Positions 53,746 through 63,861 of a DNA stretch of 64,000 bases are shown in pieces; positions within the stretch are counted from its first letter, which is position 1; the number at the start of each line of letters is the position of its first letter. The stretch spans positions 27,862 to 91,861 of the forward strand of contig JACSRI010000113.1 of the NCBI GenBank assembly GCA_014879845.1. The letters are read 5' to 3'. The DNA comes from Opitutaceae bacterium (GTDB lineage Bacteria > Verrucomicrobiota > Verrucomicrobiia > Opitutales > Opitutaceae). A model generated the notes under the pieces. It saw only the letters and a list, made by a program, of their open reading frames with translations, was not told the origin of the DNA and made no database searches. Both the position numbers and the translations under genes were made by a program.

Positions 53746-56700
53746 ATGGCCGACCTTGTTCCCTTTCCGACCGATGATATCGCCGAGCTCACCCCGGCTG
53801 ACTGCGAGGACTCCGACCAAAGTCCGACCTCGCGTCCAGGGACGCCGATTGCCTCCCGACACGGCGCTCCGCATAACCACCGGCGCATGTCCCCCTCGCC
53901 CTCCGGCATCGGCCACCTGTTCGCCACGCGCCGTTTTCTGCCGCTCTTCCTCGTCCAGTTCCTCGGCGCGTTCAACGACAACGTCTTCAAGAACGCCTTC
54001 CTCATCCTCGCGACCTTCGAGTTCACGCAGCGCCTCGCGATGGATACGAAGGTGCTCAATCAGGCGATCGGCGGCGTATTCATTCTCCCTTTCTTCCTTT
54101 TCTCGGCCTTCGCCGGTCAGCTCGCGGACAAGTTCGAGAAAGCCCGCATGGTGCGCTGGACCAAGGTCTGGGAGGTCGCGGCCATGGTGCTCGGCACGAT
54201 CGGCCTGGTACGTCACGACCCCTGGCTGCTCTTCGGCACGCTCTTTCTCATGGGCGCGCAGTCGGCTTTTTTTGGTCCGCTGAAATACAGTCTCCTGCCC
54301 CAGCACCTGCGCGAAGAGGAACTGGTCGGCGGCAACGCGGTGTTCGAGGCCGCGACCTTCGTCTCGATCCTGCTCGGCACCGCACTCGGCGGCTGGCTCA
54401 TCGGCGTGGACGGCGGCGCGTGGATCGTCAGCGCGACGGTGATCGTCATCGCCATCCTCGGCTGGCTCGCGAGCCTGCTCGTGCCGCCCGCGCCCTCCGC
54501 CACGCCGGATCTCAAGGTCAACACCAACATCGCGACCTCCACCTGGGAACTCCTGCGCTACGCCCGCACGCAGAAGGGCGTGTTCCGCTCGATCCTCGGC
54601 ATCTCGTGGTTCTGGCTGATCGGCGCGTTCTGGCTGATGCTCGTGCCCGCCTACGTGAAGGACCACCTTTTCCCGGGCGCGATTGAGGAGACGCCGGCCG
54701 CACGCATCGCGATCCAGGTGTTCCTGCTCACCTTTGCACTGGGGATCGGCGTGGGCTCGTTCCTCTGCAGCAAGCTCCTGCGCGGCGCGATCTCCGCGAA
54801 ATATGTGCCACTCGCCGGCCTCGGTATCTCCCTCTTCATGGCCGACGCCGCGTGGCTCACGCATGCGCTCGGCGACCGTTACGCGACCGAAACCTTCGCC
54901 CTGCTCTCAGCGACCGGCATCCGCCTGATCGTCGACCTCGGCGGGATCGCGATCTGCGGCGGCTTGTTCACCGTGCCGCTCTACACGATGATGCAGGCCT
55001 GGGCCGAGCCCGCCTACCGCTCGCGCGTGATCGCCGCGGGCAACGTCATGAGTTCGCTCTTCATGACGCTCGTCGCCGTTGTCACCGGCGGGCTCTTCGC
55101 CGTCGGCATGTCGACGGAGGCCGTGATCGCGCTCATCGCTGCGGGCAACGTCATCGTCTCCCTCTACGTGATCACGCTCGTGCCCGAGTCGGTGATACAC
55201 ACCTTCCTGCGCTGGATCCTGCGCCTGCTCTACCGCGTGGAGGTGCGCGGCGAGGAAAACTACGGCAAGGCCGGCGCACGCCGCGTGATCATCGCCAACC
55301 ACACGTCGTTCCTCGACGCCGCGCTGCTCACGGCGTTCCTGCCCGAGCGGCCGACGTTTGCGATCAACACCGAGATCGCCAAGCGCTGGTGGCTGCGCCC
55401 GTTCCTCTGGATGGCCAAGGTCCATCCGCTCGATCCCACCAAGCCCATGGCGATCAAGATCCTCACCGAGCTCGCGCGCAGCGGCACGCCGGTGGTGATT
55501 TTCCCCGAGGGCCGGCTCACGGTCACGGGCGCGCTGATGAAGGTCTACGAAGGCCCGGGTTTGATCGCCGACAAGGCCGATGCCGACCTCATCCCGGTCC
55601 AGATCGACGGCGCCACACACACGCCCTTTTCCCGCCTGAAGGGCAAGGTGCGCCAGCGCTGGTTCACGAAGATCACGCTCACGATCCTGCCACCGCGGAA
55701 GTTCCATCCGCCGGAAAATCTCCGCGGCCGCGCCGGCCGCCAATACATGGCGCGCGAGCTTTATGAGATCCTCGCCACGATCAACGTCGCGACGGCCGAC
55801 ACCGGCCGCACGCTCTTCCAGGCGCTGCTCGACGCCGGCGCGACGCACGGTCGCGGTTTCCCCGTGCTCGACGACCTGCGCTTCTCGCCGCTGACATATC
55901 GCAAGCTCACGGCCGGCGCGCTCCTGCTCGGCCGCAAGCTCTGCGCCGGCACGCAGCCCGCCGAGCCCGTCGGCCTGCTCATCGCCAACAGCTCGGCCGC
56001 CGTGGCCGCCTTCTTCGGCGTGCAGTCCTGCGGTCGCGTGTGCGCGATGCTCAACTACTCCGCCGGCCCGGCCAACCTCGTCTCCGCCTGCCAGACCGCG
56101 AAGGTGCGCGTGGTGTGGACCTCGAGGCGGTTCGTCGAGCTGGCGAAACTCCAGCCCGCCGTCGACGCCATGGCCGCCGCCGGGGTGTCGGTCCGCTTTC
56201 TCGAAGATGTGGCCAAGCGCACGCTCGGCGACTGGCTGCACCTGCCCGCATATCTCTTCGCCGCCGCCTCGGTCTACCGCGGCCGCTGCGGCACGACGAA
56301 GCCGCGCGAGGTCGCGGCCGACGCACCCGCCGTCGTCCTCTTCACCTCCGGCTCATCCGGCACGCCGAAGGGCGTGGTCCTCTCGCACCGCAACCTCCAG
56401 GCCAACCGCCACCAGCTCACCGCGCGTATCGACTTCGTGCGCACGGACCGCGTGTTCAACTGCCTGCCGGTGTTCCACGCTTTTGGGCTGACCGGCGGCA
56501 CGCTCGTGCCGCTGCTCCACGGCGTGCCGGTGTTCATGTATCCCACGCCGCTTCACTACGGCATCATCCCGGAGCTGATCTACCAGACGAATGCCACCGT
56601 GGTTTTCGGCACGAACACCTTTCTCTCCGGCTACGCGCGGCGCGCGCACCCGTATGACTTCTTCTCCGTGCGCTACGTCTTCGCCGGCGCGGAAAAGCTC

Positions 56701-57360
56701 AAGGACTCCGTGCGCCAGCTCTACATGGAGAAGTTTGGCGTGCGCATCTTCGAAGGCTACGGCGCCACCGAGACCGCGCCCGCGCTGACCATGAACACGC
56801 CGATGTTCAACCAGCCCGGCTCGGTCGGACGTTTTCTCCCCGGCATCGAATGGCGCAAGGAGCCCGTGCCCGGCATCGAGCGAGGCGGGCGCCTCTGGGT
56901 GCGCGGCGCGAACATCATGCTCGGCTACTACCTCAGCGACCGCCCGGGCGAGCTCCAGCCGCCGGAAGATGGCTGGTACGACACCGGTGACGTGGTCGAC
57001 GTCGATGCCGATGGCTTCGTGAAGATCCTCGGCCGCGCCAAGCGTTTCGCCAAGGTCGCGGGCGAGATGGTCTCGCTCACCGCCGTGGAGGAACTCGCCT
57101 CCGCCGTCTGGCCGAAGGCGCTGCACGCCGCGGTCTCGCGCAGCCACCCGCAGAAGGGCGAGGAGATCGTCCTCATCACCGAGCAGCCCGAGGCCCGGCG
57201 CCCCGAGCTCCTCGCCACCGCGCGCGAGCGCGGCATGCCCGAGCTCTACGTGCCGCGATCGGTCGTGGTGAAGAAACGCCTGCCCGTCCTCGGCTCGGGC
57301 AAACCCGACTACGTCACGCTCGAGCAGGAGATCCGCGCGCAGGCGCCCGCCGCCGACTAG
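53746..57360 (+). CDS. LplT-Aas-type fusion: MFS transporter + PlsC acyltransferase + AMP-dependent acyl-ACP/CoA ligase
   Basis: MFS 'FLPLFLVQFLGAFNDNVFKNAFLIL'; acyltransferase 'VIIANHTSFLDAALL...VIFPEGRLTVTG'; ligase 'AVVLFTSGSSGTPKGVVLSHRNLQAN...FEGYGATETAPAL'. Start uncertain (53566/53746/53887). Confidence 0.92.
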   Translation: MADLVPFPTDDIAELTPADCEDSDQSPTSRPGTPIASRHGAPHNHRRMSPSPSGIGHLFATRRFLPLFLVQFLGAFNDNVFKNAFLILATFEFTQRLAMDTKVLNQAIGGVFILPFFLFSAFAGQLADKFEKARMVRWTKVWEVAAMVLGTIGLVRHDPWLLFGTLFLMGAQSAFFGPLKYSLLPQHLREEELVGGNAVFEAATFVSILLGTALGGWLIGVDGGAWIVSATVIVIAILGWLASLLVPPAPSATPDLKVNTNIATSTWELLRYARTQKGVFRSILGISWFWLIGAFWLMLVPAYVKDHLFPGAIEETPAARIAIQVFLLTFALGIGVGSFLCSKLLRGAISAKYVPLAGLGISLFMADAAWLTHALGDRYATETFALLSATGIRLIVDLGGIAICGGLFTVPLYTMMQAWAEPAYRSRVIAAGNVMSSLFMTLVAVVTGGLFAVGMSTEAVIALIAAGNVIVSLYVITLVPESVIHTFLRWILRLLYRVEVRGEENYGKAGARRVIIANHTSFLDAALLTAFLPERPTFAINTEIAKRWWLRPFLWMAKVHPLDPTKPMAIKILTELARSGTPVVIFPEGRLTVTGALMKVYEGPGLIADKADADLIPVQIDGATHTPFSRLKGKVRQRWFTKITLTILPPRKFHPPENLRGRAGRQYMARELYEILATINVATADTGRTLFQALLDAGATHGRGFPVLDDLRFSPLTYRKLTAGALLLGRKLCAGTQPAEPVGLLIANSSAAVAAFFGVQSCGRVCAMLNYSAGPANLVSACQTAKVRVVWTSRRFVELAKLQPAVDAMAAAGVSVRFLEDVAKRTLGDWLHLPAYLFAAASVYRGRCGTTKPREVAADAPAVVLFTSGSSGTPKGVVLSHRNLQANRHQLTARIDFVRTDRVFNCLPVFHAFGLTGGTLVPLLHGVPVFMYPTPLHYGIIPELIYQTNATVVFGTNTFLSGYARRAHPYDFFSVRYVFAGAEKLKDSVRQLYMEKFGVRIFEGYGATETAPALTMNTPMFNQPGSVGRFLPGIEWRKEPVPGIERGGRLWVRGANIMLGYYLSDRPGELQPPEDGWYDTGDVVDVDADGFVKILGRAKRFAKVAGEMVSLTAVEELASAVWPKALHAAVSRSHPQKGEEIVLITEQPEARRPELLATARERGMPELYVPRSVVVKKRLPVLGSGKPDYVTLEQEIRAQAPAAD

Positions 57361-57371
57361 CCCGCTCCCGG

Positions 57372-57403
57372 CCGAGTGTCATCCATTACGCGACACTCGG
57401 TTT
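57372..57403 (+). terminator. Terminator-like hairpin after LplT-Aas fusion
   Basis: ccgagtgtc-atccattacgc-gacactcgg followed by TTT; 9-bp perfect stem. Confidence 0.6.
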
Positions 57404-57447
57404 GGGTGGGAGCCGCGTCCGGAGGATACTACTGAACAAAATTTCAC

Positions 57448-59355
57448 TTGCCGCCGCACGCGACCGCGCTTGAGGTCGAGCCGCGCGTCCGACTCACTGC
57501 GCGGCCCGTGGACGACCTCCTTCTCACGCTCAAGACGACCTTCGGCTACAGCGGCTTTCGCCCGCTGCAGCGCGAGATCATGGAGGCCTCGCTCGCCGGG
57601 CGCGACGTGCTCGCGCTCCTGCCCACCGGCGGCGGCAAATCCATGTGCTTCCAACTCCCCGCCCTCGTGCGCCCGGGGCTCACGGTCGTGGTCTCGCCGC
57701 TCATCGCGCTGATGAAGGACCAGGTCGACCAGCTCCAGGCCGCCGGCGTGGCCGCGACCTACCTGAACTCCACGCTCTCCGCCGACGCCGCCCGCTCGCG
57801 CCTCGCCGGCCTGCACCGCGGCGAGTGGCGCCTGCTCTACGTCGCACCCGAGCGCCTCATGCTCGATGGCTGGAAAGAAAACCTCAAAAACTGGAACGTC
57901 GTCGCGCTCGCCATCGACGAGGCCCACTGCATCAGCGAGTGGGGCCACGACTTCCGGCCCGAGTACCGCCAGATCGCCTCGCTGCGCGAGCTGCTGCCCG
58001 AGGTGCCCGTGATGGCGCTCACCGCCACGGCGACGGAGCGCGTGCGCGCCGACATCATCCGCCATCTCAAGCTGCGCGACCCGGCCGTGTTCGTCGCCTC
58101 GTTCAACCGCCCCAACCTCACCTACCGCGTCGTCCCCAAGGACCAGCCGCTCAAGCAGCTCATCGACTTCATCCGGCGCCGCGAGTCGGAGAGTGGGATC
58201 ATCTACTGCGCCTCGCGCGCCGCCACCGAGCGCACGGCCGAAGCCCTCGCCGGCCGTGGATACAGCGCCCGCGCGTATCACGCCGGGCTCGACGCCGAGG
58301 AGCGCAGCCGCAACCAGGAGGCCTTTCTCCGCGACGAGGTGCGCATCATCTGCGCGACAATCGCGTTCGGCATGGGCATCAACAAGCCCAACGTCCGCTA
58401 CGTCATCCACTACGACCTGCCGAAGAACCTCGAGGGCTACTACCAGGAGACCGGCCGCGCCGGACGCGACGGCCTGCCCGGCGACTGCCTGCTGCTCTAC
58501 TCGGCCGGCGACGTGGCCAAGCAGCTGCACTTCATCGACGAGATGACCGACGCGACGGAGCAGCAGGTCGCCCGCCGCCAGCTCCAGACGATGCTGCACT
58601 ACGCCGAGGGCGCGGCCTGCCGCCGCCGCGAGATCCTCGGCTACTTTGGTGAACGGTATCCGCACGAACACTGCGGGGGCTGCGACAACTGCCTCGAGCC
58701 GCGCGAGACCTACGACGGCACGCTGCTGGCGCAGAAGTTTCTCTCCTGCGTGTTCCGCATCGGCCAGGCCAGCCGCTTCTCCACCGGGATGGGCCACATC
58801 ATCGAGGTGCTCACCGGCGCCGAGACGGAGAAAATCCGCCGCTGGGGCCACGACCGGCTCACGACCTACGGCATCGGCAAGGACCTTCCGCGTCAGGAGT
58901 GGGCGGGGGTGGGCCGCGAGTTGCTGCGACTCGGGCTCGTGGCGGTGTCGTCGGGTGAGTTCGCCACGGTCGAGCTGACCGACGCCGGCATCGCCGCGCT
59001 GCGCACGCGCCAGACGATCACGCTGACCAAGCCCATGGAGCGCCCCACCGCCGCGCCCGGCTCGACGCGCCGCGCCAGCGCGCGCCGCAGTGGCGAGATC
59101 GAGTGCGACGAGATCCTCTTCGGCGTGCTGCGCAAGCTCCGCAAGAAACTCGCCGACGAGCGCGGCGTGCCCGCCTACATCGTCTGCGGCGACGTCACGC
59201 TGCGCGAGCTCGCGCGCTTCTATCCAACCGATGTCGAGGCGATGGAGGACATCTCCGGCTTCGGCGAAAAGAAGCTGGCCGAGTACGGCGAGATTTTCGC
59301 GGCAGCGATCGGCGAGTATCTCGAATCGAACAGCCGCGTGGCGTTCAGCGACTGA
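57448..59355 (+). CDS. recQ: ATP-dependent DNA helicase RecQ
   Basis: 'FGYSGFRPLQREIMEASLAGRDVLALLPTGGGKSMCFQLPAL', 'AIDEAHCISEWGHDFRPEYRQ', zinc-binding 'CRRREILGYFGERYPHEHCGGCDNC', HRDC domain. TTG 57448 or GTG 57508 start. Confidence 0.97.
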   Translation: MPPHATALEVEPRVRLTARPVDDLLLTLKTTFGYSGFRPLQREIMEASLAGRDVLALLPTGGGKSMCFQLPALVRPGLTVVVSPLIALMKDQVDQLQAAGVAATYLNSTLSADAARSRLAGLHRGEWRLLYVAPERLMLDGWKENLKNWNVVALAIDEAHCISEWGHDFRPEYRQIASLRELLPEVPVMALTATATERVRADIIRHLKLRDPAVFVASFNRPNLTYRVVPKDQPLKQLIDFIRRRESESGIIYCASRAATERTAEALAGRGYSARAYHAGLDAEERSRNQEAFLRDEVRIICATIAFGMGINKPNVRYVIHYDLPKNLEGYYQETGRAGRDGLPGDCLLLYSAGDVAKQLHFIDEMTDATEQQVARRQLQTMLHYAEGAACRRREILGYFGERYPHEHCGGCDNCLEPRETYDGTLLAQKFLSCVFRIGQASRFSTGMGHIIEVLTGAETEKIRRWGHDRLTTYGIGKDLPRQEWAGVGRELLRLGLVAVSSGEFATVELTDAGIAALRTRQTITLTKPMERPTAAPGSTRRASARRSGEIECDEILFGVLRKLRKKLADERGVPAYIVCGDVTLRELARFYPTDVEAMEDISGFGEKKLAEYGEIFAAAIGEYLESNSRVAFSD

Positions 59356-59540
59356 GGCGTCTCCGAGAACGTGGGCGCATCCACCCGGAGGTGACATGGA
59401 GACCGCCTGCTCGCGGGCGCCCGAGCGGTCTACCTCCGACGGCTGACCGCGGCGCCCGGTTCGTCGCCGCCTGAGCCCGGAGGGGGCGACGCGCGGGAGT
59501 TGGATTGCCCGCGACACGAACGTTCGCTACCCTTGGGCCA

Positions 59541-61892
59541 ATGTCCGAGTCCACGCCGTCGTCGCCGGGCGACCTTGCCACCACGCTCAGCGAACAGGCC
59601 GCCCAGCTGCGTTCTGCCCAGCGTATCGCACGTCTGGGGACGTATGTGCTCGATGTCGCCTTGGGCCGATGGACGAGTTCCGAGATGCTCGACGAGATCT
59701 TCGGGCTCACGGGCGACCCACGCGTCCGCGACGTGGCGCTTTGGGCCGAACTCATCCATCCGGACGACCGGGCCGACATGGTCGACTACTTCACCACGCG
59801 CGTGATCGGCCGCGGCGAGCGCTTCGACCGCGAATACCGGATCGTGCGCCCCGCCGACGGCGTCGTGCGCTGGGTGCACGGCTGCGGCGAACTCACGCTC
59901 GATGCGGCCGGACGGCCCACGCAGATGATCGGCACGATCCAGGACTGCACCGACCGCTACGACGCCGACGCCGCCCTGCGCGCCGCGCACGCGCGCCTGA
60001 CCGAGATGTTCGAAGGCGCGCACGACGCCATCTTCCTCGCTGATGTGGAGACCGGTGTGATCGTCGATGCCAACCGCGCGGCCACGCGCCTGCTCGGACG
60101 CCCCAAGCACGAGATCATCGGCCTGCATCAGACACAGCTTCACCCACCCGACCGACTCGCCGACCACCGCAAGAAATTCGAGGAACACGTCCACGACACG
60201 ACCCTGGTCATGGATGACTCTGAGCTCCTCTCCGCCGACGGGGCGCGCATCCCGGTCGAGGTGACGGCGAGCATCGTCGAGCTGCCGGACGGGCGGCGCG
60301 TCATTCAGGGCATCTTTCGCGATATCACGCGCCGCCGCCAGGCCGAGGCCGAGCTGCGCCACCGCGAGGCCCGGCTCGCGAGCGTCTTCCAGGCGGTCCC
60401 GGTCGGGTTGTTCGTCGTGGCCGACCGCCGGTTTCTCGAGGTCAACCCCTACGTGACGCTGCTCACCGGATACACACCCGAGGACCTCGTCGGGCAGTTC
60501 TCGCGGGTACTTTACGCCGATGACGAGCAGTTCGCGCGCGTCGGTCGCGAGGCCTACGAGACGATCCGCCGCGAGGGCTCCTGCCGGATCGAGACCACGT
60601 GGCGCCACAAGGACGGCCGCCTGCTGGACATCATCCTCAGCGCCGCGCCCATCGTGCACGAGGGACAGACCACCGCCACGACCTTCGCCGCGCTCGACGT
60701 GACCGAACGCCGCCGTCTCGAGGCCCAGTTGCGTCAGGCGCAGAAGATGGAGGCGGTCGGCCAGCTGGCCGGCGGCGTGGCTCACGACTTCAACAATATT
60801 CTCACGGCCATCCTCCTGCAGCTCGCGTTTCTCAAGGAGGAGGGCATCTCGGGCCCGGAGGCCGCCGAGGCGCTCGGGGACATCCACCGCGGGGCCAATC
60901 GCGCCGCCGATCTGACGCGGCAGCTCCTGCTCTTCAGCCGTCGCCAGGTGATGCGTCGGCAGCCGGTCGACGTGAACCAGGTAATCGTCGGCATGCTGCG
61001 CATGCTGCACCGCGTGCTGGGCGAAAACATCGAGATCAAGTTCCGATCCGCCGCCGACGCGCCGTGGATAGAAGGGGATCCGGGCATGATCGAGCAGGTG
61101 TTGATGAACCTCTGCATCAACGCACGCGACGCCATGCCCGGCGGCGGCGTGCTCACGCTGGGCACCGACCGCATCAGCCTCGACACCACGATCACCTGCA
61201 ACCGCACCGATCGGCGCCCGGGCACCTGCCTGCGTCTCAGCGTGACCGATACGGGCTCCGGGATGACCGATGAGGTCAAGGGCCACATCTTCGAGCCGTT
61301 CTTCACCACCAAGGACGTCGGCAAAGGCACCGGTCTCGGGCTCGCCACCGTCCTGGGCATCGTGCAGCAGCACGGAGGCTCGATCGAAGTCGACTCCGCT
61401 GTCGGCCGCGGGTCGACCTTCACCATCCTTCTCCCCGAGTGTCCCGCACCGGCCGAGTCCTCCGCACCATCCCCACCCGCACCGGCCGCCGAGGTGGTCC
61501 GCCGTGGAAGCGAACTGATCCTCGTCGTGGAGGACGAGGCCGCCGTGCGCCGGCCCATCGCCACGGTCCTGCGCCGGCACGGCTACCGCGTGCTCGAGGC
61601 GGCCGAGAGCCGCGAGGCCCTGGAGCACTGGAGCCTCCAAGGCTCCGCGATCGACCTCGTCATCTCCGACATCGTCATGCCCGGGCGGATGTCCGGCCTG
61701 GAACTCTGCGAGCGACTCACAGCGCAGCGTCCCGACCTGCCCGTGATCGTGCTCTCTGGATACAACCCGGAGACGACGGCGCGACAGCCCTCCTCACCCG
61801 ATCACTTCGTGCACATGGCCAAGCCCTGCGACAGCGCGGCGCTGACACGCATCGTCGGCGAGCTGCTCGAGCGGTCGCGCCCACGCGCCTGA
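59541..61892 (+). CDS. Multi-PAS hybrid sensor histidine kinase with C-terminal receiver
   Basis: Three PAS/PAC segments; 'QKMEAVGQLAGGVAHDFNNILTAILLQLAFL'; 'SVTDTGSGMTDEVKGHIFEPFFTTKDVGKGTGLGLATVLGIVQQHGG'; REC 'ELILVVEDEAAVRRPIATVLRRHGY...DLVISDIVMPGRMSG'. Confidence 0.95.
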   Translation: MSESTPSSPGDLATTLSEQAAQLRSAQRIARLGTYVLDVALGRWTSSEMLDEIFGLTGDPRVRDVALWAELIHPDDRADMVDYFTTRVIGRGERFDREYRIVRPADGVVRWVHGCGELTLDAAGRPTQMIGTIQDCTDRYDADAALRAAHARLTEMFEGAHDAIFLADVETGVIVDANRAATRLLGRPKHEIIGLHQTQLHPPDRLADHRKKFEEHVHDTTLVMDDSELLSADGARIPVEVTASIVELPDGRRVIQGIFRDITRRRQAEAELRHREARLASVFQAVPVGLFVVADRRFLEVNPYVTLLTGYTPEDLVGQFSRVLYADDEQFARVGREAYETIRREGSCRIETTWRHKDGRLLDIILSAAPIVHEGQTTATTFAALDVTERRRLEAQLRQAQKMEAVGQLAGGVAHDFNNILTAILLQLAFLKEEGISGPEAAEALGDIHRGANRAADLTRQLLLFSRRQVMRRQPVDVNQVIVGMLRMLHRVLGENIEIKFRSAADAPWIEGDPGMIEQVLMNLCINARDAMPGGGVLTLGTDRISLDTTITCNRTDRRPGTCLRLSVTDTGSGMTDEVKGHIFEPFFTTKDVGKGTGLGLATVLGIVQQHGGSIEVDSAVGRGSTFTILLPECPAPAESSAPSPPAPAAEVVRRGSELILVVEDEAAVRRPIATVLRRHGYRVLEAAESREALEHWSLQGSAIDLVISDIVMPGRMSGLELCERLTAQRPDLPVIVLSGYNPETTARQPSSPDHFVHMAKPCDSAALTRIVGELLERSRPRA

Positions 61893-61911
61893 GCCCGCCG
61901 ACACCCGGCAA

Positions 61912-63627
61912 TCACCGCATCACTCGCGCGCCGACGGGAGGCATGTCGCCCTCCGCCAGGCCCGTGGTGTCGCGCGCGTGCAGGCCGGTCACGTCCTTGA
62001 GCGACCAGGCCGGCACCCCCGGAAAGGTGTCGAGCAACGTGTCGCCGAAACGCGCGCCCGCGACGTCCTCGAGCAACACGGCCGGACGCGCGTCGGGCGC
62101 GATCACGCGCAACTGCAGGCCGCGCACCTGGAGGTTCGCGACATGGCGCGCGAACAATCCCCAGGACGGCAGTGTGCCAAACTCATAGGGATCCGGATAC
62201 GCCTTCGCCATCTCCGGCACCTCGCGCGCGGCCTGCGCGGCCGTGCCGCCACCGCGAAACTGGAGCATGATGTTCTCCAGCACGACATCCTCGATGCGGT
62301 GCCCCGCGAGGCCGGCGATGAGGATGCCATGCTCGGGCGCGACGTCCTGGGCGACGAGATTCGAGACAAGGATGCGGCGCACCGGCCCGGGCTCGGTCGT
62401 GTCGGGCCGGCGCAAACGGGCGCCGAGGCGGATGAAGAGCGGCGCGTTCTGCACCTCGCGCATGGTGATGTTGGTGATGGCGATGTCCTCGAGCACGCCA
62501 CCGTCGACCTGCTCGAGGGCGAGGCCGCGGCAGTGCTCGAACACGCAGTTGGCGATCGTGATGTTGCGGAAACCTCCACCCGCCTCAGTGCCGAGCTTGA
62601 TCCGGCCGTGCGGCCCGCCGCGCGTCACCCAGGTGCGCCGGCGGGTGCCGTCGAGCAGCGTGCCCTCGTCGAAGCCGCTCACGAAGCAGTTCACGATCGT
62701 GATGTTCTCGCAGGCGCGAGCGTACCCGAGCGCGTGCGAGGCCTTCAGGCAGATGCCGTCGTCCCACGGCGAATTCACCGAGGTGTTGCTCACCCGCACG
62801 TTGCTGCACGCGTCGATATCGATGCCGTCGCGGTTGGTGTCGATGAGCAGGTTGTCGATCGTGAGGTTGTCCACACCGGTGGCGAGGATGGCGAAGTGGC
62901 CGCCATGCAGGACGGAGAAATCCCTCAGGATCACGTTGCGGCAGTTCTTCAGCGCGATGGCCTTGTTGGCCGTGCCGTCGGGCAGCGTGTCGCGCGCATT
63001 CGGGTAGTTGAACGGCCCGGGAACCAGGTCCGGCCGCGGCGGAAACTCGAAAGCCCCGTCGGCCGCGAGCACGTCAGCCGGAAGCCCGTCGACCGGAGGT
63101 GGCGGCGGTGCGCCGACCGGCCGCGAGACTCGCCCGTTGCCGCGGCTGAGACCACGGCCGTAGATGCGGCCCGGCCCGAGGATCGAGACACCGTCGAGGT
63201 CTTCGCCCCAGATCAAACTGTTGTGCCAGTGCGAGTGCCCAAAGTCCTGATACTGATTCCACGGGTTCGGCTCGGCCAGATCGTAGCCGCCGGGCTCGCC
63301 CGGTTTCGGCGGATCGGCAGCGATGAGCGTCGCGCCCGCGCCGAGGTGAAGCGTGATGTGGCTCTTCAGCCGGATCGAGTGGCAGAGGTACTCGCCTGCG
63401 GGGAACTCCACCGTCCCGCCGCCCGCCGCCGCGGCTGCCGTGATCGCGGCATTGACCGCCGCCGTGTCGAGCGTGCGCCCGTCGCCCGTGGCGCCGAAGT
63501 CGCGCACGGACCACGGCGAGGCCGCGTGGACGGCCGCGGCAAGCAGACCGGCCGCCGCAAAGGTCCCACACAGGGCATGGCGGAACAGACGAAGAACGGA
63601 GGGAGGGTCGAGACGAGCGGGAGACAT
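61912..63627 (-). CDS. Secreted GH28 / polygalacturonase-like protein
   Basis: 'WSVRDFGATGDGRTLDTAAVNAAITAAAAAGGGTVEFPAGEYLCHSIRLKSHITLHLGAGATLIA', 'NRDGIDIDACSNVRVSNTSVNSPWDDGICLK', 'HGRIKLGTEAGGGFRNITIANC'. Confidence 0.92.
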   Translation of the reverse strand: MSPARLDPPSVLRLFRHALCGTFAAAGLLAAAVHAASPWSVRDFGATGDGRTLDTAAVNAAITAAAAAGGGTVEFPAGEYLCHSIRLKSHITLHLGAGATLIAADPPKPGEPGGYDLAEPNPWNQYQDFGHSHWHNSLIWGEDLDGVSILGPGRIYGRGLSRGNGRVSRPVGAPPPPPVDGLPADVLAADGAFEFPPRPDLVPGPFNYPNARDTLPDGTANKAIALKNCRNVILRDFSVLHGGHFAILATGVDNLTIDNLLIDTNRDGIDIDACSNVRVSNTSVNSPWDDGICLKASHALGYARACENITIVNCFVSGFDEGTLLDGTRRRTWVTRGGPHGRIKLGTEAGGGFRNITIANCVFEHCRGLALEQVDGGVLEDIAITNITMREVQNAPLFIRLGARLRRPDTTEPGPVRRILVSNLVAQDVAPEHGILIAGLAGHRIEDVVLENIMLQFRGGGTAAQAAREVPEMAKAYPDPYEFGTLPSWGLFARHVANLQVRGLQLRVIAPDARPAVLLEDVAGARFGDTLLDTFPGVPAWSLKDVTGLHARDTTGLAEGDMPPVGARVMR

Positions 63628-63707
63628 CGGTGTGGGTCGGAGTGCGCCCGCGAATCTTCCTGATCTGCCGCCCTTGAGCGACTGAGAACTTCGTGCAACG
63701 CGCAGCA

Positions 63708-63849
63708 GCTTCGCCGCTCGCGAAGCGCCCTGCCGGCGCGCGCCGGAGCCGACCCTCGAGCTTTCGTTGCGCAACGCTCTGCGCTCGCGTTGCCCCACCG
63801 AACGCACAGCGTTCTTGGGCGAGCCGCCGAACGGTTCGATGGCTCGAAC
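63708..63849. repeat. Dense hairpin/palindrome cluster in intergenic region
   Basis: gcttcg-ccgctcg-cgaagc; ccggcgcgcgccgg; cgttgcgcaacg; aacgc-n9-gcgtt; gaacgc-aca-gcgttc; gttcga-tggc-tcgaac within ~140 bp. Confidence 0.6.
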
Positions 63850-63861
63850 CCGCTACCCCAC

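Noticed and set aside
57379-59517. 712-aa minus-strand ORF antisense to recQ
   Set aside because: Shadow ORF opposite a clear RecQ.
59430-61640. 736-aa minus-strand ORF antisense to the hybrid kinase
   Set aside because: Same codon-bias shadow artefact; the kinase on the plus strand has clear catalytic motifs.
63828-63861. tRNA gene suggested by GCGGGTTCGAGCC on the minus strand
   Set aside because: No acceptor, D or anticodon arms can be paired around it; only a T-arm-like string.
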